IMG/VR virus record: IMGVR_UViG_3300022918_000171
Coordinates: 1-49,311 of that record
DNA: 49,311 nt
DNA from: a virus
Reading direction: 5' to 3' (one strand)
In this document: in pieces, positions 29,143 through 35,771 of the stretch
Position numbering within the stretch: position 1 is the first letter of the stretch
How the letters are laid out: each line of letters starts with the position of its first letter
Notes under the pieces: generated by a model
Told to the model about the DNA's origin: nothing
Database searches by the model: none
The model's input: only the letters and a program-made list of their open reading frames with translations
Made by a program: the position numbers and the translations under genes

Positions 29143-29520
29143 ATGGCTGAATACATTAGTCAACAATTAATGTACCAAGATGGTATTTCTATTGCCAATC
29201 AAAGTAATAGCTATTCTGGTACGCAAATTTTTGAAAGCCAAATTCAAGAAATTGATAAGGGGCTTTTAGCCAAAGGTCAAGTAAACGAGTTGTATGATAT
29301 TTATTATACATTTATAGAATATGATAAAGGTAATTTAATTAATACCATTACTGGAATTGATACGGCAGCTTATAGTTATACACAATATTTTAAGATGCGT
29401 GGATTCTATACAACAGATAGTAGTTATGAAACCTGGACCTCAGCTAATTTACCAAACCTAAATCCTCCAAGTGGTAATGCGCTGACAGACATCGTTATTG
29501 TTGCCGTTTGGTTTGCTTAA
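29143..29520 (+). CDS. Small tail-fibre-associated protein, unknown function
   Basis: This 125-residue protein begins one base after the previous stop. It is polar and aromatic-rich in the middle (YDIYYTFIEYDKG, YSYTQYFKMRGFYTT), without cysteines or membrane segments, and ends with a short hydrophobic strand (DIVIVAVWFA). The tight spacing suggests it is translated with the 458-residue protein and may be its chaperone or a small tail-tip subunit. No family is recognised. It is the last gene of the structural block: a hairpin and the first glycosyltransferase follow. Confidence 0.55.
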   Translation: MAEYISQQLMYQDGISIANQSNSYSGTQIFESQIQEIDKGLLAKGQVNELYDIYYTFIEYDKGNLINTITGIDTAAYSYTQYFKMRGFYTTDSSYETWTSANLPNLNPPSGNALTDIVIVAVWFA

Positions 29521-29529
29521 AAATTATGG

Positions 29530-29551
29530 GCGTGTTATATAGTTAACACGC
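29530..29551 (+). promoter_or_regulatory. 8-bp inverted repeat abutting the glycosyltransferase start
   Basis: GCGTGTTA (29530-29537) and TAACACGC (29544-29551) are exact reverse complements around a 6-nt loop, ending directly before the ATG at 29552. A TTATATAG box lies across the left arm and the loop. There is no T-run after it, so it is not a normal intrinsic terminator, and no Shine-Dalgarno sequence is visible for the next gene. It could be an operator, a promoter element or a hairpin that limits translation. Confidence 0.5.
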
Positions 29552-30670
29552 ATGAAAATACTAATCAAACAATTTCTTGGAAAAAATCATAGTTGGAGTG
29601 TTTGTGGTTGGGGAATTGCTCGAGCACTTAAAAAACTAAATCATGAAGTTCATTTGTTTTCAACAGATGGTATAGATCATTTTCCATTAGATCTTAAAGA
29701 AAATTTAATTGGTTATTGCAATTCTAATTCATTTACTTTAATCTCGGGAAGAGATGCAGATAAAAATTATGATATGCAAATATCATATACAGCTCCACGC
29801 AATTTTCCATTTTATCTTTCAAATGGTTCTAAAAATAGATTTGGCATTTGGACTTATGAGTGGAATGGTAAAAATGTATTACCCTCGGGATTTGCAAAGA
29901 ATCATCAACATTGTGATGCTATTTTGGCGCCATCCAATTTCTCAAAAGATATTTTTATTAATTCTGGTGTTCCTGAAAATAAAATAAAAGTTATACCACA
30001 TGGTATTGACAAAACTCAATATGTTGGGACATCAACAATTCAATTAAATACAAATAAAAAGTTTAAAATACTTGCAAATATAGCGCAAAATCATAAAAGA
30101 AAAAACATACCTGGTCTCTTAGAGGTATACGGAAAAGCTTTTACTAAAAATGATGATGTTTGTTTGATTTTAAAAGGCAAATCTAAGAAAGTAGAAAATA
30201 CTTTTGATGTTTCTTTAGATGATTGTATTAAAAATTTTAAAAAACAATTTCCGAATCATGCAGAATATAAAATATATACAGAATTTATAGATGATATTTC
30301 TTCGCTTTACAGAAGTGTAGATGCAGTATTTACCATGAGCCATGGTGAAGGATTTTTTTTTCCAGGTTTAGAGGCGGCAGCTAGTAAAAAAATAACAATT
30401 GCTCCAAATTATGGAGGTCAATTAGATTTTTTAAATTTAAATAATTCTTTATTAATTTCGGGAACAGAAGAAAGAGCGGATCCCAAATCGATGTACTGGG
30501 AACAGAAAAACAATGCAGTTTGGTTTAGACCGGATATAGATGATGCGGTTGATAAGCTTCGGCATGCTTATGAAAATTTCGAAGACTTTAATTCTAACAT
30601 AGATAATAAATCTATTATAGAAAATTATAAATGGGATAACATTGTTCAACAAATGTTAAAATTAACATGA
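29552..30670 (+). CDS. Glycosyltransferase, GT4-like (GT-B fold)
   Basis: This 372-residue protein has the two-domain GT-B layout. The N-terminal part ends with a segment SNFSKDIFINSGVPENKIKV followed by PHGID, typical of the linker before the donor-binding domain. The second domain starts with a KILANIAQ strand. It contains the E-x7-E donor motif, seen as HGEGF then PGLEAA (E266 and E274), the usual site for the nucleotide-sugar. It probably transfers a sugar from an NDP-sugar to an unknown acceptor. It is the first gene of a sugar island, ends in an ATGA overlap with the next glycosyltransferase, and lacks a clear ribosome binding site because an inverted repeat occupies that position. Substrate cannot be told from sequence. 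Confidence 0.8.
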   Translation: MKILIKQFLGKNHSWSVCGWGIARALKKLNHEVHLFSTDGIDHFPLDLKENLIGYCNSNSFTLISGRDADKNYDMQISYTAPRNFPFYLSNGSKNRFGIWTYEWNGKNVLPSGFAKNHQHCDAILAPSNFSKDIFINSGVPENKIKVIPHGIDKTQYVGTSTIQLNTNKKFKILANIAQNHKRKNIPGLLEVYGKAFTKNDDVCLILKGKSKKVENTFDVSLDDCIKNFKKQFPNHAEYKIYTEFIDDISSLYRSVDAVFTMSHGEGFFFPGLEAAASKKITIAPNYGGQLDFLNLNNSLLISGTEERADPKSMYWEQKNNAVWFRPDIDDAVDKLRHAYENFEDFNSNIDNKSIIENYKWDNIVQQMLKLT

Positions 30671-31377
30671 AACCTAAATTATCTATTTGTATATGCGTTT
30701 TTAACAAAAAGAGTTTTACTATTAATTGCATTAAGGATTTATTGCATTTAAAAGATGTAGAAATCATTATCGTAGATAATGCTTCTTCTGATGGAACAAA
30801 AGAAGAATTGGAAAATAGAAAAGATATTATCTATTATAGATCTGAAAAAAATTTAGGATTTGCTGGAGGATCAAATATTGCATATAATTTATCCACCTCT
30901 GATAATATCATGTTTTTAAATAACGACATTAGTGTTAGATCTAATAAAGAAGATTGGGTCAATATTATTATTGAAAATTGTCATAGGGGTCTTGTAGGTC
31001 CAACAATGGGACAATTAGATAAAAATCTTAATTTTATTAAAGAAAGTAATTCTTATCTCAATGGTATATCTTATATGTCTGGTTGGTGTCTTTCTTCTTC
31101 GAGGGGAAATTGGGAAAAATTACATATACCTAGAAAAACAAAAAATATATTTAAGTGGCAAATTTTTTCAGAAGAATATTTTGCCTATTTCGAAGACACA
31201 TCTTTAAGTCTTAAGGCTAGGCAAATAAAAATTCCATTTATAATAATTGATGTTCCTGTTGTTCATTTTAAAAAACAAACATCATGCCAATTAAATACAG
31301 GATCACTTTATTCTAATTCAAGAAATATTTTTTTAAAAAATTGGGGAACAAAAATTAAAAAATTAAAATTCGATTGA
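30667..31377 (+). CDS. Glycosyltransferase family 2 (GT-A fold), first copy
   Basis: This 236-residue protein has an N-terminus with a typical GT2 start (LSICICVFNKK), the UDP-binding VDNASSDGT at residues 36-44, then NLGFAGGSN at 62-70 (rhamnosyltransferase-like) and a DxD-equivalent FLNNDI at 83-88. Around residue 165-180 a YFAYFEDTSLSLKA segment supplies the ED motif common near the acceptor site. It overlaps the GT4 gene by 4 nt (ATGA). The second GT2 gene in this island is only distantly similar, so they probably make different linkages. The target (tail protein, capsid, DNA base or host surface glycan) is unknown. Confidence 0.82.
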   Translation: MKPKLSICICVFNKKSFTINCIKDLLHLKDVEIIIVDNASSDGTKEELENRKDIIYYRSEKNLGFAGGSNIAYNLSTSDNIMFLNNDISVRSNKEDWVNIIIENCHRGLVGPTMGQLDKNLNFIKESNSYLNGISYMSGWCLSSSRGNWEKLHIPRKTKNIFKWQIFSEEYFAYFEDTSLSLKARQIKIPFIIIDVPVVHFKKQTSCQLNTGSLYSNSRNIFLKNWGTKIKKLKFD

Positions 31378-31406
31378 TATATATTTGTAAAAATAAGTGG
31401 AAAAAA

Positions 31407-32411
31407 ATGAGTAATGTTATAAACAAAATATTAATTTACGTAGGCGGGATAGCGGTGCTTCTGGCTTTTGGTTTTGTAATTTTTAAACAAAACCAAATTA
31501 CCCAACAACAACAACAAATAAGCGCTTCAATCATTGAGCAAAAAACATTGCTTGATAATATAGTAAGAGGCAAAGGATCATACGCTACCTCTGAAGAGGT
31601 AGAAAAATTCTTAAAATCACATGGGTTTAATACACAATACATCAAAGACGATCTTAAAAAATTAGATGCGAAAGTAAATTCTGGTAGTGTAGTTGTTGTA
31701 AATAGCGGCACTGGAAATGTACCGAAAACTGATATACCTTCTAGCAGCCAAGGACCAGAAGAAAATAAACCAACACAAGATCAGCTAAAATGTCCTATGT
31801 GCGATCCTTTTGGATATCTTGCAAGACAACAAAATTTAGATCTGGTAGAAAAATTTGATAATACAAATGTTCCATTTGGTCAAATAGGCTTTTCATCATG
31901 GAAAGAAAAACCTTGGTCTCTTAATGTGTTTCAAAGGCAGTACAAAGTTTTGACAGTTGTAGGTGTAGATGAAAATGAAAGATCGTATTATTATAATAAA
32001 TTTTCTTTGACGGTAGATGGCAAAGAATATGATTTGAAAATTGCTACTTCAGAAAATAAACAAGTTTCTCCAAGCGCCTCAATGCATTGGTTTAACCCTC
32101 ACCTTTTTATTGGTGCTGGCGCAGGCTATAATTTTTCTAATACTTCAGCAAATGCTAACGCATCACTTTCATTAGGAATATCTTCTTATGGTAGATTTAA
32201 GACAACGCCTGATTTAAGTTTATTTCAATTAGGTATAGGTTATGATGCGGCAACAAAAAGACCACAAGTTTCAATAGCCCCTATCAATGTTAATATTGGA
32301 AATTTAATAGGAACAAGATTGATATCTAATACTTATATTGGTCCTGCATTCAATGTAAATATTCCAAATGGAAATATGTCAGCGACAATGCAATTAAGCA
32401 TAGGTTTTTAA
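31407..32411 (+). CDS. Membrane-anchored protein with beta-rich, barrel-like C-terminus
   Basis: I chose the ATG at 31407 (334 residues). A TTG at 31374, overlapping the previous stop, is possible but would put a charged 11-residue extension before the membrane segment. Residues ~7-26 (KILIYVGGIAVLLAFGFVIF) form one transmembrane or uncleaved signal anchor, followed by a Gln-rich coiled-coil-like stretch (QQQQQISASIIEQK) and a linker. A CPMC pair lies near residue ~130. The C-terminal ~110 residues alternate polar and hydrophobic residues with glycine turns and end NMSATMQLSIGF, i.e. with a C-terminal Phe, as outer-membrane barrel strands do. It lies inside the glycosyltransferase cluster. 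Function unknown; a host-envelope protein is an inference. Confidence 0.6.
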   Translation: MSNVINKILIYVGGIAVLLAFGFVIFKQNQITQQQQQISASIIEQKTLLDNIVRGKGSYATSEEVEKFLKSHGFNTQYIKDDLKKLDAKVNSGSVVVVNSGTGNVPKTDIPSSSQGPEENKPTQDQLKCPMCDPFGYLARQQNLDLVEKFDNTNVPFGQIGFSSWKEKPWSLNVFQRQYKVLTVVGVDENERSYYYNKFSLTVDGKEYDLKIATSENKQVSPSASMHWFNPHLFIGAGAGYNFSNTSANANASLSLGISSYGRFKTTPDLSLFQLGIGYDAATKRPQVSIAPINVNIGNLIGTRLISNTYIGPAFNVNIPNGNMSATMQLSIGF

Positions 32412-33196
32412 TGTTAAAAATATTGACGCTTTCTTGGGAAGGTAAATCAAAGTTGGAAAAATTATATCCAACTTTATTAAAAAATTTATGTAATGTAGAT
32501 TGGGAGTGGCACGTAAAAGATAACGGAAGCTCAGATGAAAGTTATCGATTAAATGAAATTTGGAAAAATGATAAAGTTAATATTATAAAATATAAAGATA
32601 ATAAAGATAACTTTGCTCAAGGATGCAATTTTCTTTTTAAAGAAAGTTCTCCGAAAGATGATGATTTAATTCTTTTATTAAATAATGATATCGTTTTCAA
32701 CGATGAAAAATCATTATCAAATATGATGGATATCATAAAAAATGATAAAGTCGGAGCAGTAGGAGCTAAATTAAAATATAACAATAGCAATCTCATACAA
32801 CATGCTGGCGTTGTTTTTGCTAGAAACGGATTTCCAATTCATTTTAAAGCTAATCAAAATGATGATATCAATAGCTCTTCGAATAGAGAATTTCAAGCTT
32901 GTACAGGAGCTCTTCTTTTAATTAAATCAAAATATTTTGTTATGGATAATAAATATTTTTGGTGTTTTGAGGATATAGATACCTGCCTTGATATAAAATA
33001 TAATCAAGGAAAAAAAATTGTTTGTTGTGGTCAAACAAATGTTGCGCATGAAGAAAGTGCGACTCTAAAAAAGAACCCGGTAAATAAACTTTATCTTAAT
33101 CAAAACCTTTCTTATTTTTCTTCAAAATGGAATAAAAAAATAAATATAGATTACGATATATACTTTAAAAATAAACAACACAACATTTATGAATAA
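32411..33196 (+). CDS. Glycosyltransferase family 2, second copy
   Basis: This 261-residue protein begins at a TAATG overlap. It shows VKDNGSSDES at about 35-44 (donor-binding), a NFAQGCN segment near 67-73 and LLLNNDIVF (NND at 91-93) in place of DxD. Further on, a FWCFEDIDTCLDIKY stretch contains the ED motif, and HEESAT near residue 225 completes the acceptor region. It ends 8 nt inside the next gene. It is more divergent at the N-terminus than the first GT2 copy (ILTLSWEGKSKLEKL instead of a classic V-strand). Acceptor and sugar are unknown. Confidence 0.78.
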   Translation: MLKILTLSWEGKSKLEKLYPTLLKNLCNVDWEWHVKDNGSSDESYRLNEIWKNDKVNIIKYKDNKDNFAQGCNFLFKESSPKDDDLILLLNNDIVFNDEKSLSNMMDIIKNDKVGAVGAKLKYNNSNLIQHAGVVFARNGFPIHFKANQNDDINSSSNREFQACTGALLLIKSKYFVMDNKYFWCFEDIDTCLDIKYNQGKKIVCCGQTNVAHEESATLKKNPVNKLYLNQNLSYFSSKWNKKINIDYDIYFKNKQHNIYE

Positions 33197-34094
33197 AAAT
33201 AAAATATTGATTACTGGCTCTTGTGGTTTCATAGGAGCTAACCTAACAAGAAAATTATCTTATGAAAAATATAAGATTGCATCACTTGATCGTGGTGATA
33301 TAAATGATGTGTCCTCTATATACAGCAATAAAAATCACAAGTTTTATTTAGCAGATTTGAAAGATAAACATATATTAGATCAAATTTTTCAACTTGAAAA
33401 ACCAGAAATAGTCATTCATCTTGCTTTAGATAAAGATGATGATTGCTTAGCAACATCAAACCTAATTGAAGCTTCATCAAAATTTGGTATTTCAAAAATT
33501 ATTTACTCTTCTGATAGCGGAGTATATGGAGTTAATGAAAGTATTTCATCTATTAGATTAGATGAAAAGTCAAAATTAAATCCAACAACTAAATTCATTG
33601 AAAATAAAATAAACTGTGAAAATTTAATAAAAAATTCTAAACTGGATTATACGATAGCTCGACTATCTACAAATTACGGATCTAGACAAAAATCATATAA
33701 TCTAATACCTGGTATAATAAAAGCAGTTTTAAAAAATGAAGAGGTGCAGATACCATCTGCATTATCTTCACAGGAATATACTCATGTTCATGATACATGC
33801 TCAGCTTTTGTTAGCATGATGGAGAATATTTCTAAAAATGAAATATATAATGTTTCATCTAATCAAGAATTTGGAGATATGGAATTGGCACATGAAGTAT
33901 GTTCTATTTTAGAAAAATATCATGGTACTAAATGCCAGCATTTAGTAAAATATGGATCTGAAAAAAGTCAATTCGAAGTGAATATGAATTCAGATAAACT
34001 AAAATCAATAGGTTGGCAGCCTCTTGTGAAATTCAAACAAGGGGTCGAGCAAACAGTTGATTGGTTTATGAGTAATCAATGGTGTCTTAAATAA
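33189..34094 (+). CDS. NAD-dependent epimerase/dehydratase family protein (SDR), catalytic Tyr replaced
   Basis: This 301-residue extended SDR has the Rossmann motif TGSCGFIGANL (G10-x-x-G13-x-x-G16), a D-containing second strand (SLDRGD) and an HLAL strand. The usual YxxxK catalytic motif is found as F136-I-E-N-K140 within PTTKFIENKINCE, so the tyrosine is a phenylalanine. The upstream SSDSGVYG (107-114) serves as the serine region. Enzymes of this family convert NDP-sugars (4-epimerases, 4,6-dehydratases, reductases). Without the tyrosine the usual hydride-transfer chemistry should be impaired, so it may be inactive, regulatory or use another acid/base. It closes the sugar island, starting 8 nt inside the preceding GT2 gene. 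Confidence 0.8.
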   Translation: MNKNKILITGSCGFIGANLTRKLSYEKYKIASLDRGDINDVSSIYSNKNHKFYLADLKDKHILDQIFQLEKPEIVIHLALDKDDDCLATSNLIEASSKFGISKIIYSSDSGVYGVNESISSIRLDEKSKLNPTTKFIENKINCENLIKNSKLDYTIARLSTNYGSRQKSYNLIPGIIKAVLKNEEVQIPSALSSQEYTHVHDTCSAFVSMMENISKNEIYNVSSNQEFGDMELAHEVCSILEKYHGTKCQHLVKYGSEKSQFEVNMNSDKLKSIGWQPLVKFKQGVEQTVDWFMSNQWCLK

Positions 34095-34106
34095 AAGGAA
34101 AGTAAT

Positions 34107-35465
34107 ATGGGAGCAACCTCAATAACTGAAAATGATGAAAAAAAAGAAATCGAAGATGACATTTCAAATGTCGAAATAAAAGAAGAGCCTAAAATGGACA
34201 TGGAAAAATTAAAAGCTTTGAAAGCAAAAGCTGCAGAAAAAAATGGAGATAAAATGGCAGCAAAAATAGTGGCACCAAAACAAAAATCATTACGAATTGG
34301 TGTTGTTGCGTCTGGTCAAGGTGGCGGTCGTTTAGGCGAAGCTTTATTTAATCTTGGGTATGATACCATCGCTCTTAATACCGCTTCTCAAGACCTTAAA
34401 TTTCTTAAGCTACCTGATAGCAACAAGCTTCTACTAGAGAGTGGTAGTGGCATAGGAGGCGCCGCAAGAGAGCTTTCCATTGGCGAACACGCCGCGCAAT
34501 CAAACTCAACAGAGATTATGGAATTGGTGAATGATAAACTTTCCGATTGTCAAGTTTATTTATGCTGCTTTTCATTGGGAGGCGGGTCGGGCTCCGGATC
34601 AGCAGAAACATTAATTAATTTGCTAAACGAAACTGGAAAGCCAATTATAGCTTTATGCGTACTTCCAATGGGATCGGAAGATCTTAAAATGAAACAAAAT
34701 AGTTTAGAGACTTTATCTAAACTTGCTAGACTTACTGAAAGTAAAGTAATATCCAATTTGATCGTTGCTGATAATTTTAAAATTGAAAGTATATTAGCAG
34801 ATACTAATATGTTAAATTTTTATGAAACCGCAAACAAATCTATTGTTGAAATTTTTGATAAATTTAATGTTCTCTCATCAGAAAACTCTCCTCTAAAAAG
34901 TTTAGATCAAAGTGAGTTTGCAAAAATTACATTAGGCGGAGGCGGCTTGTCTATATTCGGATCTATGAATGTAGAAAATTATGAAGAAGATACTGCAATT
35001 GCAGAGGCAATAATTTCTAATTTAAACGGAAATCTTTTGGCTGACGGATTTGATTTAAAGCAAGCGAAATATGTAGGTTTTATGGTTGTTGCCGGAAAAG
35101 AAGTGTGGGCGAAACTACCATCACAAAGCATAAATTATGCAGTTAGTTGTTTGGGAGAGCTTTGTAATGGTGAAATTTTTAAAGGTCTTTATGTAATGGC
35201 TGATATGAAAGAAGAGGATGGAATTAAAGTATTTTCATATTTTAGTGGGTTAGGGTTGCCTGATGAAAGACTCTCATCTTTAAAATCGGAAATAAAAGAA
35301 CTAGCTTCTAAAGCTAAAGTAAAAGAAGAGGGGCGCTCACTAACTCTTAAATTAGATACTGGATTGACTGACACTGCTACAGCGGCGGAAAAAATCAAAG
35401 CCAAAATTGCTAATAACAAAAGTGCATTTGGAAAATTGATGGGGAATTCTGACAGACGCAAATAA
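34107..35465 (+). CDS. FtsZ/tubulin-family GTPase (phage-encoded cytoskeletal protein)
   Basis: This 452-residue protein has a good ribosome site (AAAGGAAAG) before the ATG. After a charged ~60-residue extension comes a tubulin-type GTPase core: IGVVASGQGGGRLGEAL (63-80, T1), NTASQDLK (91-98, equivalent to FtsZ NTDAQ), SGSGIGGAA (112-120), and the signature LGGGSGSGS (157-165; family consensus GGGTGTG). Then IALCVLPMG (181-189) and a helix near 235-252. A C-domain segment SLDQSEF holds D267 and E270, in the position of the T7 catalytic acids, followed by a FtsZ-like GGGGLSIFGSM. It should bind GTP and polymerise. Known phage relatives (PhuZ, TubZ) position DNA or partition plasmids. This one is longer than PhuZ (about 315 residues). 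It sits between the sugar island and the replication genes. Confidence 0.85.
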   Translation: MGATSITENDEKKEIEDDISNVEIKEEPKMDMEKLKALKAKAAEKNGDKMAAKIVAPKQKSLRIGVVASGQGGGRLGEALFNLGYDTIALNTASQDLKFLKLPDSNKLLLESGSGIGGAARELSIGEHAAQSNSTEIMELVNDKLSDCQVYLCCFSLGGGSGSGSAETLINLLNETGKPIIALCVLPMGSEDLKMKQNSLETLSKLARLTESKVISNLIVADNFKIESILADTNMLNFYETANKSIVEIFDKFNVLSSENSPLKSLDQSEFAKITLGGGGLSIFGSMNVENYEEDTAIAEAIISNLNGNLLADGFDLKQAKYVGFMVVAGKEVWAKLPSQSINYAVSCLGELCNGEIFKGLYVMADMKEEDGIKVFSYFSGLGLPDERLSSLKSEIKELASKAKVKEEGRSLTLKLDTGLTDTATAAEKIKAKIANNKSAFGKLMGNSDRRK

Positions 35466-35483
35466 ATAACCCCAATTGAAATA

Positions 35484-35522
35484 AATATCCTCTACTCGAT
35501 ATATTGTTGAGTAGAGGATATT
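35484..35522. repeat. Perfect 14-bp inverted repeat with 11-nt loop
   Basis: AATATCCTCTACTC (35484-35497) and its exact reverse complement (35509-35522) flank an 11-nt AT-rich loop. It begins 19 nt after the stop of the FtsZ/tubulin-like gene and ends 4 nt before the ATG of the interrupted zinc-knuckle gene. There is no T-run after the stem, so it is a weak candidate for an intrinsic terminator. Alternatives are an operator, an RNA processing site or a DNA-binding site related to the neighbouring GTPase. Confidence 0.7.
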
Positions 35523-35525
35523 GCT

Positions 35526-35771
35526 ATGCAGCGCGTTTCGTTTGAAACTATGATGAGTAGAGTTTTAGAAAAAGCCAAAGATAAAAATTTTGTTATAAAC
35601 TTTCAGGAAGATAATGAGGAACAATAATTTAAAAATACTAAAAAAGGTCATAGATATTTTAAATATTACTGCCCTAGTTGCGGTTGTAAAAAAATTACAA
35701 ACGTAATTGTTAGAGGAAAAAGTTGGTTAAAAATAACAGAAGGCAAACCAATGGTTAAAAACATTTTATGA
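35526..35771 (+). pseudogene. Small zinc-knuckle protein gene interrupted by an in-frame TAA
   Basis: From the ATG at 35526 a frame reads 33 codons (start MQRVSFETMMSRVLEKAKDK), hits TAA at 35625-35627, then continues in the same frame for 47 more codons. The second part contains YYCPSCGCKKITNVIVRGKS (C-x2-C-x-C) and ends at TGA 35769-35771. That final stop overlaps the ATG of the helicase gene as ATGA, the arrangement seen between most neighbouring real genes here, so the second part is probably meant to be translated. No start codon occurs right after the TAA. Either the gene is broken by one base change, the stop is read through, or the base is a sequencing error. Confidence 0.55.

Noticed and set aside
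29552-34094. DNA base glucosylation cluster as in T4.
   Set aside because: No hydroxymethylase or base-modification gene is in view and the enzymes look like general GT2/GT4 types, so I did not assign this role.
35614-35706. A 30-codon ORF (start ATG 35614) overlapping the interrupted zinc-knuckle gene in another frame.
   Set aside because: It lacks a ribosome site and any domain, whereas the frame ending at 35771 has a cysteine motif and couples to the helicase start.
35466-35767. Possible tRNA or other structured RNA in the gap behind the tubulin-like gene.
   Set aside because: No cloverleaf, T-loop (GGTTCGA-type) or anticodon stem is visible. The inverted repeat and the interrupted ORF account for the gap.
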